From Holophagales bacterium (GTDB taxonomy: Bacteria > Acidobacteriota > Thermoanaerobaculia > UBA5066), in contig JADJVF010000002.1 of NCBI GenBank assembly GCA_016716705.1, forward strand, positions 1 to 64,000: a stretch of 64,000 bases of DNA. Direction: 5' to 3'. The translations under genes and the position numbers were made by a program. Shown here piece by piece: positions 8,217 through 16,826 of this stretch (position 1 is its first letter; each line of letters opens with the position of its first letter). The notes under the pieces were generated by a model, which was not told where the DNA came from, searched no databases, and was given only the letters and a program-made list of their open reading frames with translations.

Positions 8217-9425
8217 CTACGGGGCCATCGCCAGCCCCGCGCCGATGTCGGTTGCGAGGAGCGGGAGGCGGCGGGCGTGCTGGGTGAGGAGGGTCCAGAT
8301 CTCGGTGGCGGTGGCCGCCGGGTGCGCTTCGGCCCAGAGGGCGGCGAGGCCGGCGACGTGCGGGGTGGCCATGCTGGTGCCGGAGAGGCGGGCGCTGCGC
8401 TCGGGCATGGGGAAGGCCGAGAGGATGTCGACGCCGGGTCCGACGAGGTCGACCTGGCCGCCCTTGGGGTTGAGGCCGCGGTTGGAGAAGTAGCCGAGCT
8501 GCATCTTCGAGTCGAGGGCGCCGACGGCGAGGATGGAGGGGCAGTTGGCCGGGTGGCCGACGGGGGCGTACCAGCCGGTGCGCCGGTCGCTCTCGTTGCC
8601 GGCGGCGGCGACGATGAGGGTGCCGGCGGCGAGGGCGCGCTGGCCGACGGCTTCGAAGATCTCGCTGAAGGGGTCGTCGACGGTGACTTCGGCCCCGAGC
8701 GACATGGAGACGACGCGGGCGCCCTGCGTGATGGCCCAGTTGATGCCCGCGAGGATGCCGCCGTCGGCGCCGCCGCCGTTGTCGTCGAGGACCTTGCCCG
8801 CGAGGATGGCGGACCCGAAGGCGACGCCGTAGCGGGGCGGGTGGTAGGGCGACTGCGGCCCGCAGGCGGTGCCGATGCAGTGGGTGCCGTGGCCGTGGCC
8901 GTCCTGCGCCTTGTAGCCCTTGACGAAGCTGACGGCGGTGACGGAGCGGGAGGGGAAGTCGGGGTGCTTGAGGTCGAAGCCGGTGTCGAGGACGGCGACC
9001 TTGACGCCCTTGCCGGAGAAGGCGGAGGCGGCGGCGCCGGTGGCCTGGAGGCCCCAGGTGGCCTTGCTCTCGGCCTTTGGCGGGGCCGCCTTGCGGGGCG
9101 GAGCGTAGGCGTGAACGTACCGCTCGGGCTCGACGGCGAGGATGCGGGCTTCGTTCTCGACGGCGGCGGAACGGATGCGGGCGGTGCGGGCCGCGTCGCG
9201 GGGGTCGACGTTGACGAGGGCGACGCCGAGCCGGTCGAAGTAGACCGCGTCGGCGCCCGAGGCGTCCTCGGGAGACAGGAAGCCCGAGCGGACGTCGAGG
9301 GTGGTGGCGATGTGCGGGCCGGCGGTGCGCCTCAGGGCGGCCACCGACATGCGGACGGAACGGTCGGAAAGAAGGACGAGGAGACGGCCCGTGAGGGCGG
9401 GAACAGGTGGTTGAGCTGACGCCAT
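8217..9425 (-). CDS. S8 family serine peptidase (subtilisin-like)
   Basis: 402 residues. The catalytic triad is complete: Asp147 in AVLDTGFD, His179 in DGHGHGTHC, Ser351 in LSGTSMATPHVAGLAALW, with oxyanion Asn near 276 in AAAGNESD. The first ~110 residues resemble an I9-like prodomain. There is no signal peptide or Tat motif at the N-terminus (MASAQPPVPALTGRLLVLLS) and no C-terminal anchor, so export would need an unseen route or the enzyme is intracellular. It is followed by the accessory island and preceded by a 210-base noncoding stretch after holA. Confidence 0.9.
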   Translation of the reverse strand: MASAQPPVPALTGRLLVLLSDRSVRMSVAALRRTAGPHIATTLDVRSGFLSPEDASGADAVYFDRLGVALVNVDPRDAARTARIRSAAVENEARILAVEPERYVHAYAPPRKAAPPKAESKATWGLQATGAAASAFSGKGVKVAVLDTGFDLKHPDFPSRSVTAVSFVKGYKAQDGHGHGTHCIGTACGPQSPYHPPRYGVAFGSAILAGKVLDDNGGGADGGILAGINWAITQGARVVSMSLGAEVTVDDPFSEIFEAVGQRALAAGTLIVAAAGNESDRRTGWYAPVGHPANCPSILAVGALDSKMQLGYFSNRGLNPKGGQVDLVGPGVDILSAFPMPERSARLSGTSMATPHVAGLAALWAEAHPAATATEIWTLLTQHARRLPLLATDIGAGLAMAP

Positions 9426-9455
9426 AAGTTATTTCAGGTCAATGAGTTAGGAATC

Positions 9456-9485
9456 AAAAAAGGCCGAAATGAAAAGCCTCCGGCC
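9456..9485 (-). terminator. candidate rho-independent terminator after holA
   Basis: On the minus strand GGCCG pairs with CGGCC across a 15-base loop and is followed at once by six T. It lies in the 210-base gap between holA (stop at 9636) and the subtilase start (9425), the right place to end the holA transcript. The stem is only five perfect pairs. The rest of the gap also contains short inverted repeats (GGACC/GGTCC around 9560) but I see no tRNA or named RNA in it. Confidence 0.45.
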
Positions 9486-9635
9486 CCTTGGGTGGCAGGA
9501 CCGACGTCCGGTCGTCCAACCCCGTCCCGGTGCGCTTCGTCTCTTTTGATTACCGGACCGCAGGCGAGGTCCGTAGACCGAGCACGACCGGGTTGCCTTG
9601 AACCGCGAGAGGATAGGTCTTTCGGCTCCGCAGAG

Positions 9636-11081
9636 TCAACCCGCGGACCTCGTGGGAGCGGCCAATCCGAGGAGCCAGGACTGGAGGAGATCGGGGCCGG
9701 AGCCGAGGCCGGTCTTGACGCCGCGGTCGATGGCGGCGAGGCCGGCGAGGGCGGTGGCGAGCTCGTCGACGGACCAGTCGAAGGAGGCGAGGTAGGCCTT
9801 GTGGAGGACGAAGGGGTGGCCGTCGACGGGGACGGGCGCGGCGCCGGGGCGGACGGTCTTGAGGCGCGGGAGGACGCGGTCGACGAAGACCCGGTAGTCG
9901 GCGCGGCGCTGGGGGGGCTCGGCGCCCGGCTCGGCGAGGGCCGCCTTGAGCGCGAGGATGCGCCGGACCTCGCCCGCGAGGAGGCCGAGGAGCGGGAAGA
10001 AGGCGGCCTCCCCTTTCGGCCCCTTCTTCGCGGGGGCGGCGGGGGCCTCCTTGCCGAAGGAGCGGAAGGCGGTGAAGTCGTCGGCGGCGAAGAGGCGCTC
10101 GGCGATGCGGAGGGCCTCGAGGAACTTCTTTCGGGCGACGGCCTCGACGAAGTCGGAGCCGTACTCCTTCCGCTCGTCGGCGACGAGGCGGGCCGCGGCC
10201 TCGGCGGTGACGCGGGGGCCGGCGGCGGTGTCGACGAGGCGGTCGAGCTCGGAGAGGAAGGCGCGCGCGGTGAGGCGGCCCCGCTCGGTGAGGGTCTCGA
10301 AGACGTCGGGCTCGGCGCTGCGCCCGCGGTCGAGGACGCGCTCGAGGCCGAGGGCGTGGAGGCGCGCGCGGCGGTCGGCGTCGTCGGCGGCGAAGAGGCG
10401 CGCGACGGGCGAGCGGCGCAGCTCGGCGAGGGCGGCGTGGTCGGGGTCGGGCGAGAGGGCGCGCAGGAGGAGGACGTTGTCGCCCGCCCGGGCGCGCAGG
10501 ACGTAGTCGAGGAGGCGGCCGAGGGCGGTTTCGGCGGCTTCGCCGTCGTCGACGGGAAGGGAGAGGAGCTGCGCGAGCTCGGGGGCGCGGTCGCTGCGCT
10601 TGACGCGGCCGGTGAGCTTGCGCGCGGTCTCGGCGGGGTCGCCTTCGACGAGGGCTCCGGCGTCGCGCGCGAGACCGCGGGCCTTGCGGGCGAGGCGGTC
10701 GAGGACGCGGGGCTCGGACGGGGCGCCGGGCGCGGCACCGAGGCCGGCGCCTTCGGCTTCGTCGAGGAGGGAGTCGATCTCGTCGGCGGTGAGCTTCTTC
10801 GTGCGGAGGAGGTCGGTGACGTCGAGCGAGACGAGGCGGTTGGTGGCGAAGAGGGCGATGGTGGCCGCGTCGGCGACCGCCTCTTTCACGCCGTTGCCGG
10901 TGCCGTCGTACTCGGTGACCTCACCGTCGGGGAAGGCGCCGGTGAAGACCTTCGCCACGCGGCGCGCCGCCTCGGCGACGAACCACTCGTCGTCGCCGAG
11001 GATGGTGAGCACGGGGGGAAGCGGGGCGCTCGCGGCGGCCGCGAGAAGCGGCGCGAGGGAGCCGAACGGGTCGCCGCGCAT
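9636..11081 (-). CDS. holA: DNA polymerase III delta subunit
   Basis: 481 residues, longer than the usual 330-350. HolA is the wrench subunit of the clamp loader that opens the beta clamp. Recognisable parts are the N-terminal LTILGDDEWFVAEAARRVAK, a degenerate AAA+ start, EYDGTGNGVKEAVADA, FATNRLVSLDVTDLLRTKKL, and a helical C-terminal collar with FFPLLGLLAGEVRRILALKA. An alanine/arginine-rich insertion after residue 120 accounts for the extra length. Starts at ATG 11081, just downstream of the TraR-like gene, both on the minus strand. Confidence 0.8.
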   Translation of the reverse strand: MRGDPFGSLAPLLAAAASAPLPPVLTILGDDEWFVAEAARRVAKVFTGAFPDGEVTEYDGTGNGVKEAVADAATIALFATNRLVSLDVTDLLRTKKLTADEIDSLLDEAEGAGLGAAPGAPSEPRVLDRLARKARGLARDAGALVEGDPAETARKLTGRVKRSDRAPELAQLLSLPVDDGEAAETALGRLLDYVLRARAGDNVLLLRALSPDPDHAALAELRRSPVARLFAADDADRRARLHALGLERVLDRGRSAEPDVFETLTERGRLTARAFLSELDRLVDTAAGPRVTAEAAARLVADERKEYGSDFVEAVARKKFLEALRIAERLFAADDFTAFRSFGKEAPAAPAKKGPKGEAAFFPLLGLLAGEVRRILALKAALAEPGAEPPQRRADYRVFVDRVLPRLKTVRPGAAPVPVDGHPFVLHKAYLASFDWSVDELATALAGLAAIDRGVKTGLGSGPDLLQSWLLGLAAPTRSAG

Positions 11082-11115
11082 TCGGGGGGCTGCTGCCGGG
11101 ATCAGTGTTCCAGGA

Positions 11116-11616
11116 TCAGAGCAGGCCCTTGTCCTGCATCTCCTGGCACTCGAGGCAGTGCCTCGCCCACGGAACGGCCTCGAGCCGCTTCTCCTGGACG
11201 ACGCCCTGGCAGTGGACGCAGACGCCGTAGGTCCCCTGCTCGATCCTCAGGAGCGCCTGCTCGATGAGGAGGAGGGCCTTGCGGTCGGACTCGGAGAGGG
11301 AGAAGGCGAACTCGCGCGTGTAGGCGGAGGTGGCGCGGTCGACCATGTCCTGCGCCTGCTCGTCCACCGTTTCGTCGGTGACCTCGCGGTTGCGGGAGAT
11401 GTCGAGGATGAGCTCCTCCTGCCGGAGGAGAAGGCGCTTCCGGTACTTTTCGAACGGGTCCTTCGGATCCTTGTGATCCTTGTGGTCCTTGTGTTCCTTG
11501 TGTTCCCTGAGGTCCTTGTGAGGCTTTGCCGAGGGCTTCGGAGCGACCTTCGCTGCCGGCTTCGCAGGGGCTTTTGCAGGGGCCTTCTTGGCCGCGACCG
11601 AGGGTTTTGTCACCAT
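11116..11616 (-). CDS. TraR/DksA-type C4 zinc-finger protein with lysine-rich N-terminus
   Basis: 166 residues. The C-terminal half is a DksA/TraR fold: a coiled-coil (YRKRLLLRQEELILDISRNR) and a zinc finger with cysteines in YGVCVHCQG and HCLECQ, which act in the secondary channel of RNA polymerase. The first 60 residues are low complexity: an Ala/Lys/Pro tract followed by repeated H-K-D/E triplets (EHKEHKDHKDHKD). ATG at 11616. A similar Ala/Lys/Pro tail extension occurs in the neighbouring rsfS. Confidence 0.85.
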   Translation of the reverse strand: MVTKPSVAAKKAPAKAPAKPAAKVAPKPSAKPHKDLREHKEHKDHKDHKDPKDPFEKYRKRLLLRQEELILDISRNREVTDETVDEQAQDMVDRATSAYTREFAFSLSESDRKALLLIEQALLRIEQGTYGVCVHCQGVVQEKRLEAVPWARHCLECQEMQDKGLL

Positions 11617-11709
11617 GGGGCCTCTCCCTCTTCCAGAGTTCGCGGACGGCCTCGTGGCGCCCGTCCAGAGTCGCGGGACTCTAGCACGGGCAGAGGGCGC
11701 CGGAGCCCT

Positions 11710-12621
11710 CTACTTCACGCGGGCGTAGAGGGTCTTTCGGGCGACTCCGAGGCGCCGGGCGGCTTCGGCGACGTTGCCGCCGGCCTCGGCGAGGACGAGG
11801 GCGACGTAGGCGTCGGTGAGGCGGCGGAGGGTCCAGTTGGAGCGGGAGGCGGCCGAGAGGAGGGCCTCGGGGTCGGAAGCCGAAAGGAGGCCGAGGTGGA
11901 GGTCGTCGACGGCGGCGGCTCCGCGGGCGCTGGCCTCCAGGACGGCCCGCCGGACGACGTTCTCGAGCTCGCGGAAGCCGCCCCGGAAAGGATGAGCCCG
12001 CAGGGCTTTCTCGGCGGCCGGGGTGAAGGAGGACGGCCCGCCGGCCTCGCGAAGGAGGGTCCGGGCGGCGGGAAGGAGGTCGCCCCGGCGCTCGGCGAGG
12101 GCGGGGAGCTTTACCGTGAGGACGGCGAGGCGGTAGTAGAGGTCTTCGCGGAACTCGCCCCCGCGGACGCGGCGCGGGAGGTCGGGTGCGGCGGAGGCGA
12201 CGAAGCGGGCTTCGACCCGGTTTTCGCGGGTGCCGCCGACGCGCCGGAAGACGCGCTCCTCGAGGACGCGCAGGAGCTTGCCCTGCGCCCGCGCCGCGAG
12301 GACGTCGATGCGGTCGAGGTAGAGGGTGCCGCCGGCGGCGCCTTCGAGGAGACCGGGCTTGCCCGCCACGGCGCCGGTGAAGGCGCCGCGCTCGTGCCCG
12401 AAGAGCTCGCTGTCGAAGAGGTCGTCGGAGAGGGAGGCGAGGTCGATGCGGACGAAGGGCTCGGCGGCGCGCGAGGAACGGGAGTGGAGGAGGCGGGCGA
12501 GGCGGTCCTTGCCCGTGCCGGGCGCGCCGAGAATGAGGACGGTGGCGTCGGAGTCGAGGCTCCGCTCGAGACGCTCGAGCTCGGCGGCGAGGCCGCGGTG
12601 GCGCGTGGCGAAGAGCGTCAC
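11710..12621 (-). CDS. sigma-54-dependent transcriptional activator without receiver domain
   Basis: 303 residues. AAA+ domain with Walker A (LGAPGTGKDRLARLL), the sigma-54 contact loop GAFTGA in FGHERGAFTGAVAGK, Walker B-like GGTLYLDRID, and the arginine-finger region. The C-terminus carries a Fis-type helix-turn-helix (GGNVAEAARRLGVARKTLYA). There is no N-terminal sensory or receiver domain: the AAA+ domain begins within 30 residues of the GTG start at 12621, only 19 bases after rsfS. It may act constitutively or be controlled by a partner protein. Confidence 0.88.
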   Translation of the reverse strand: MTLFATRHRGLAAELERLERSLDSDATVLILGAPGTGKDRLARLLHSRSSRAAEPFVRIDLASLSDDLFDSELFGHERGAFTGAVAGKPGLLEGAAGGTLYLDRIDVLAARAQGKLLRVLEERVFRRVGGTRENRVEARFVASAAPDLPRRVRGGEFREDLYYRLAVLTVKLPALAERRGDLLPAARTLLREAGGPSSFTPAAEKALRAHPFRGGFRELENVVRRAVLEASARGAAAVDDLHLGLLSASDPEALLSAASRSNWTLRRLTDAYVALVLAEAGGNVAEAARRLGVARKTLYARVK

Positions 12622-12640
12622 GCCGCTCGGCCCCGCTCCG

Positions 12641-13420
12641 CTACGGCGTCTTCGTGAAGGCCTGCGTCTCCTCCGGGGCGTCGCCCCAGAGGCGCTCGAG
12701 CCCGTAGAAGCGCCGGGCCTCTTCGTGGAAGAGGTGGAAGACGACGTCGCCGTAGTCGAGGAGGATCCACGCGCCCTTGTTGTAGCCCTCGTGGGAGTAG
12801 GTGCGCCGTCCCTCGGACTTCATGACCATCTCGACCGCGTCGGACATCGCCTGCGCCTGCCGCTCGTTCGTGGCGGAGGCGAGGACGAAGTACTCGGCGA
12901 AGGCGTTGAGTGGCTTGAGGTTGAGGACGACGAGCTTCTCGGCCTTCTTGTCGAGGAGGGCCTGGACCGAGCGCTGGATCTGGCGCTGCACGCGGACGTC
13001 GGCCTCGGCGTTGCGGTCCTGGCGGGCCTTTTCGGCGGCGGCGGCGGCGGCCGGGGCGCGCTTGCCGCGGGCTTTGGTCAGCGTGTCGGCGATGATCTCG
13101 TCGACGGCGCCGGCCGGCGTGGCGGGAGGCGGGCCCACGGGGGTGCGCCGGCCCATGCCGAGGCTCCGTGGAACGGCCGGGCGCCGGCCGGGGGCGGGCT
13201 TCTTCGGGGCAGCGGGCTTACGGGCGGGTGCGGGCTTCTTCGCCGCCGACGCCGGCTTCGCCGCGGGAGCGGCCTTCTTCGCTCCGGCCGAAGGCTTCGG
13301 AGCGGGCTTGGCGCCCGTCAGGGGGCGACGTACAGGCGGTGACGCCTTGCGTACCGCTCGACTGGGGGCGGCAGACTTTCGCTCAGGCTTTGGACGTTCG
13401 GGAGTGCGCTTCTTATCCAC
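12641..13420 (-). CDS. rsfS: ribosomal silencing factor RsfS with long basic N-terminal extension
   Basis: The C-terminal ~115 residues are RsfS/Iojap (KAEKLVVLNLKPLNAFAEYF, MSDAVEMVMKSEGR, GAWILLDYGDVVFHLFHEEA), which binds L14 and blocks subunit joining. In front lies an Ala/Lys/Pro-rich tract of about 140 residues. The only start codon that includes this tract is GTG 13420, which makes 259 residues and overlaps the end of nadD by 103 bases in another frame. The alternative ATG at 13156 gives 171 residues and no overlap. Gene order nadD-rsfS is the usual one. Confidence 0.8.
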   Translation of the reverse strand: MDKKRTPERPKPERKSAAPSRAVRKASPPVRRPLTGAKPAPKPSAGAKKAAPAAKPASAAKKPAPARKPAAPKKPAPGRRPAVPRSLGMGRRTPVGPPPATPAGAVDEIIADTLTKARGKRAPAAAAAAEKARQDRNAEADVRVQRQIQRSVQALLDKKAEKLVVLNLKPLNAFAEYFVLASATNERQAQAMSDAVEMVMKSEGRRTYSHEGYNKGAWILLDYGDVVFHLFHEEARRFYGLERLWGDAPEETQAFTKTP

Positions 13421-13980
13421 GTGGAGGAGATTGTAACCGGGGCGTTCCCGGCCCAGAAGATGGTCTGGTTTTCGGCCACTTCGTCGTGGGGGCGCGCCCC
13501 GAGCGGGGCGAGGCGGGCGGCGAGCTCGGGCGGGAGCGCCTCGCGCAGGGCGGCGTAGTCGACGCCTTCGCGGTAGACGACGACGACGCGGTGGTCGGCG
13601 ACGATCTCGCGCCACTCGCGCCAGGTGGCGAGGCCGGCCATGGAGTCGGAGCCGACGACGAGGAAGACCTCGCTCTCGGGGTGGTTTGCGCGGACGTGGC
13701 GGAGGGTCTCGATGGTGTAGGTGGTGCCGCCGCGCGAGGCTTCGAAGTCGGAAAGGAGGAGGTGCGGGTACGCCTCGAGGGCGAGGGCGCACATGGCGAA
13801 GCGGTGGAAGGCCGAGGCGGACGGGCCCTGCGGCTTGTGCGGCGGCGCGAAGGCGGGGACGTAGAGGATCTCGTCGAGGCCGGTGGCGGCGCGGGCTTCC
13901 TCGACGGGGAGGAGGTGGCCGTAGTGGATGGGGTCGAAGGAGCCGCCGTAGATCCCGAGGAGGTGGGTGCGATGGAGCAT
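13318..13980 (-). CDS. nadD: nicotinate-nucleotide adenylyltransferase
   Basis: 220 residues. Makes deamido-NAD from nicotinate mononucleotide and ATP. The nucleotidyltransferase motif GIYGGSFDPIHYGHLLP is at the N-terminus, with VPAFAPPHKPQ and the C-terminal ISSTWIRSALPNVQSL (the ISSTxIR motif) in place. It lies seven bases after obgE, within the L21-L27-Obg-NadD-RsfS operon on the minus strand. Confidence 0.94.
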   Translation of the reverse strand: MLHRTHLLGIYGGSFDPIHYGHLLPVEEARAATGLDEILYVPAFAPPHKPQGPSASAFHRFAMCALALEAYPHLLLSDFEASRGGTTYTIETLRHVRANHPESEVFLVVGSDSMAGLATWREWREIVADHRVVVVYREGVDYAALREALPPELAARLAPLGARPHDEVAENQTIFWAGNAPVTISSTWIRSALPNVQSLSESLPPPVERYARRHRLYVAP

Positions 13981-13987
13981 CGCGCGC

Positions 13988-15049
13988 CTACCCCGCGGCC
14001 GGCGGGACGATCGACTCGACCGGAAGGACGTTCACGGGCTTGGCGTGCATCGCCTCGAGCCGGCTGCCGAGCCAGGTGACGAGGGCGTCGAGGCCCTTGT
14101 GCGCCGCGCCGGAGATGGCGAAGAAGCGGAGGCCCCGGCGCTTCGCGGCCGCCTTCAGGGCGGCGACCTGGGCCTCGGAGGCGATCTCGATCTTGTTGGC
14201 GCAGAGGACGCGCTCGCGCGCGGCCAGCTCGGGGGCGAAGGCCTGGAGCTCGCCCTCGATGACGGAGACGGCCTTCTCGGCGGCGTCGGGGTCCTCGGGG
14301 TCGAGGGCGGCGGCGTCGACGAGGTGGCAGATGAGGCGCGAGCGCTCGACGTGCCTGAGGAAGCGGATGCCGAGGCCGTGGCCTTCGCTCGCCCCCTCGA
14401 TGAGGCCGGGGACGTCGGCGGCGACGAAGGTCTTGAAGCGCTCCCACGAGACGACGCCGAGGTTGGGGACGAGCGTCGTGAAGGGGTAGTCGGCGATCTT
14501 CGGCCGCGCGGCGGAGATGGCGGCGATGAGGGTGGACTTGCCGGCGTTCGGGAAGCCGACGAGCGCGACGTCGGCGAGGAGCTTCAGCTCGAGGGCGAGG
14601 GCCCGGCGCTCGCCTTCGCCACCGGGGTCGGCGCGGCGGGGCGTGCGGTGCGACGGGGTGGCGAAGTGCTGGTTGCCGCGCCCGCCCTTTCCGCCCTGGA
14701 CGACGACGAATTCCTGCCCGTGCTCGGCGAGGTCGACGAGGACCTCACCGGAGTCGGCGTCCTTGATGAGGGTGCCGACGGGAACGGTGATGTCGACGTC
14801 TGCGCCCTTCTTCCCCTTGCAGTTCGAGCCCATGCCGTGCTGGCCGCGGCCGGCGATGAACCGCTTCTTGAAGCGGAAGGGGTAGAGGGTGTTGAAGTTC
14901 TCGTCGGCGTGGAAGCGGACGCTGCCGCCGTCTCCCCCGTCGCCGCCGTTCGGGCCGCCGTGAGGCTCGCCCTTCTCGCGGCGAAACGCGACACAGCCGT
15001 TGCCGCCATCGCCGGCCACGACCTGGATCGACGCCTCGTCGAGAAACAT
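13988..15049 (-). CDS. obgE: GTPase Obg/CgtA
   Basis: 353 residues, normal size. N-terminal glycine-rich Obg domain (VVAGDGGNGCVAFRREKG, GGPNGGDGGDGGS), then the G domain with G1 GFPNAGKSTLI, switch I ADYPFTTLVPNLG, G3 DVPGLIEGA, and G4 written CANKIEIA instead of NKxD. The G5 position is FFAISGAAHKGL. Participates in late 50S assembly and stress control. ATG 15049, in the conserved ribosomal operon. Confidence 0.95.
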   Translation of the reverse strand: MFLDEASIQVVAGDGGNGCVAFRREKGEPHGGPNGGDGGDGGSVRFHADENFNTLYPFRFKKRFIAGRGQHGMGSNCKGKKGADVDITVPVGTLIKDADSGEVLVDLAEHGQEFVVVQGGKGGRGNQHFATPSHRTPRRADPGGEGERRALALELKLLADVALVGFPNAGKSTLIAAISAARPKIADYPFTTLVPNLGVVSWERFKTFVAADVPGLIEGASEGHGLGIRFLRHVERSRLICHLVDAAALDPEDPDAAEKAVSVIEGELQAFAPELAARERVLCANKIEIASEAQVAALKAAAKRRGLRFFAISGAAHKGLDALVTWLGSRLEAMHAKPVNVLPVESIVPPAAG

Positions 15050-15112
15050 GACCTTTAGAGACCCGCGCCGGAGGTTTCGGTTCGGGGCGCCCGTGAGGCG
15101 CCCCGGCCGGAA

Positions 15113-15400
15113 TCAGTTGGCAGCAGGAGCCTCGGTGCCGGGGTGCGCGCCAGGCTTGACGCTGACGAAGCGACCCATGCGACCCTTGTCCTTGAAGTCG
15201 ACGATGCCGTCGACCATCGCGAAGAGCGAGTCGTCCTTGGCGCGGCCGACGTTGTCGCCCGGCTTGAGCGGGGTGCCCCGCTGCCGGACGAGGATCGAGC
15301 CACCCGTGACCCACTGGCCCGCGAAACGCTTCACGCCGAGGCGCTGGGCGTTCGAGTCGCGGCCGTTGCGGGAAGAACCCTGACCTTTTTTATGAGCCAT
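15113..15400 (-). CDS. rpmA: 50S ribosomal protein L27
   Basis: 95 residues. Starts MAHKKGQGSSRNGRDSNAQR and continues LGVKRFAGQ, the standard L27 N-terminus that reaches the peptidyl-transferase centre. No cleavable Firmicutes-type leader. The alanine-rich tail PGTEAPAAN is short and not conserved. Confidence 0.97.
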   Translation of the reverse strand: MAHKKGQGSSRNGRDSNAQRLGVKRFAGQWVTGGSILVRQRGTPLKPGDNVGRAKDDSLFAMVDGIVDFKDKGRMGRFVSVKPGAHPGTEAPAAN

Positions 15401-15421
15401 AGCAGCGTCCTCGGATGGGTC

Positions 15422-15742
15422 TCAGGCCGAGATCGAGTCGATCCGGACTTCGATGAGGTTCTGGCGGTGCCCGTGGGACCGCTGGTACCCCTTGCGCTTC
15501 TTCTTCTTGTAGACGATGAGCTTGGGGCCCCTCATCTCGCGCACGACGACGCCGTGAACGGCGGCACCGGCAACGAGCGGAGAGCCGAGACGAAGGGTGT
15601 CCCCATCGCCGACGGCCAGGACCTCGGGCAGCTCGAGCGCATCGCCCTTGGCGAAGGTCTTTTTCGGGAAACGCTCGATCTGGATGACGTCGCCCTTGGC
15701 GACCCTGACCTGCTTCCCACCGGTGCGGATAACGGCGTACAT
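15422..15742 (-). CDS. rplU: 50S ribosomal protein L21
   Basis: 106 residues: MYAVIRTGGKQVRVAKGDVI, then the conserved KKRKGYQRSHGHRQNLIEVR signature at the C-terminus. ATG 15742 is preceded by a strong GGGGGAGGA ribosome-binding site. First gene of the rplU-rpmA-obgE-nadD-rsfS operon; its promoter must lie in the 146-base divergent gap with the gene at 15889. Confidence 0.97.
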   Translation of the reverse strand: MYAVIRTGGKQVRVAKGDVIQIERFPKKTFAKGDALELPEVLAVGDGDTLRLGSPLVAGAAVHGVVVREMRGPKLIVYKKKKRKGYQRSHGHRQNLIEVRIDSISA

Positions 15743-15888
15743 CGATTCCTCCCCCGACCTCGGGTCAAAAGGGCCGATGAACATACCGCCGCCCGCCCGG
15801 AATGTCAAAGCCCACGAGAAAGCGGGCGGAATGCGGGAGGGTCCGGTCCTCGGCTAGCATTGCTGCAAGGCGGCAGAAGGAGGCTCTC

Positions 15889-16764
15889 GTGGTTCGTGCT
15901 CTTCGCGCGGTCTGTGTGGCCCTTGCGTCCGTGGTGCTCGCCCTGCCGGCCTTCGGCGCCGGGAAGGTCGTCTTCTCGACGAAGCCGATCGACCCCGCGG
16001 CGCCCTCGGGGCTGACGACGACCTTCAAGGCGGGCGAGCGGATCTACGCCCTCATGCAGTGGGAGAAGCCGCTGGCCGAGGTCTACCCGGGGAAAGACCA
16101 GGTGATGCTCCGCCTCGAGATCGACGGGCAGGCGGTGCACTACCAGTACCTGACGTTCAAGAACCCGGCGCTGATGAAGTCGAAGGCGCTGAGCGTGGAC
16201 GTGGCGCCCGACCCGGCGCTGATGACGGCGTACAAGAACCCGGGGCTCGCGTGGGGCTCGGGCCACAAGAACCTGAAGGTGGGGCCCGAGGCGTACACGT
16301 TCTTCCTCGGGCAGCTCTCCCCCGGCCGGCACACGGTGGTGCTGCGCGACTTCGACTTCGGCGAGTCGAAGTCGACCGGCTCGTTCACGGTGGAGGGGAG
16401 CGACTACGCCGCCTACGCGAAGCTGCACGAGCAGATGAAGGGGGCGGTGGCGGCGTCGGCCACGTTCCCCGAGGCGAAGATGAAGAACGCCGCGCTCGAG
16501 GCGGAGATGAAGAAGCTCCTCGAGAACGCGGGATGGAAGGGGATCAAGCGCCTCGCCATCGTCGACAAGGACTGGTGGATCGACCGGGTCGCCGGGGGCG
16601 ACAGCCCGGTGGAATCGCGCCACATGGCCGCCGCCGCCGAGGCGTGCGACGGGGCCGGCTGCTACTACAAGGTCTGCACCTTCCACCAGCGTTCGCTCCT
16701 GGGCGGCGGCTTCGGCAAGCTGGAGCTGACGGACCAGGGCGAGAGAAAAGCGCTGCCGAAGTAG
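15889..16764 (+). CDS. secreted protein of unknown function
   Basis: 291 residues from GTG 15889, which follows an AGGAGG ribosome-binding site by six bases. Signal peptide at residues 1-24 (VVRALRAVCVALASVVLALP then AFGA cleavage). The mature part shows beta-sandwich-like strands (FKAGERIYALMQWEKPLAEV), a middle region QLSPGRHTVVLRDFDFGESK, and a C-terminal section with GWKGIKRLAIVDKDWWIDR and two cysteines around CDGAGCYYKVCTFHQRS. I do not recognise the family. Ends 62 bases before the ECF sigma gene and may feed into that regulon. Confidence 0.75.
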   Translation: MVRALRAVCVALASVVLALPAFGAGKVVFSTKPIDPAAPSGLTTTFKAGERIYALMQWEKPLAEVYPGKDQVMLRLEIDGQAVHYQYLTFKNPALMKSKALSVDVAPDPALMTAYKNPGLAWGSGHKNLKVGPEAYTFFLGQLSPGRHTVVLRDFDFGESKSTGSFTVEGSDYAAYAKLHEQMKGAVAASATFPEAKMKNAALEAEMKKLLENAGWKGIKRLAIVDKDWWIDRVAGGDSPVESRHMAAAAEACDGAGCYYKVCTFHQRSLLGGGFGKLELTDQGERKALPK

Positions 16765-16793
16765 GGAACCGGGGGAAAACCCCTTCCATCGTG
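16765..16793 (+). promoter_or_regulatory. candidate ECF-type promoter upstream of the sigma factor gene
   Basis: GGAACC at 16765-16770 matches the common ECF -35 element, and atCGTgac about 16 bases downstream (16788-16795) resembles an ECF -10. Just after it a perfect 7-bp hairpin (AAGACGC/GCGTCTT, 16796-16819) precedes the ATG at 16827. Suggests autoregulation. Weak evidence from one site. Confidence 0.3.
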
Positions 16794-16826
16794 ACAAGAC
16801 GCCCGTGCGGGAGCGTCTTACGTACG

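Noticed and set aside
9495..9625. tRNA or 6S-like RNA gene
   Set aside because: No cloverleaf with acceptor, anticodon and T arms could be built, and no diagnostic 6S bubble was found; only short stems remain.
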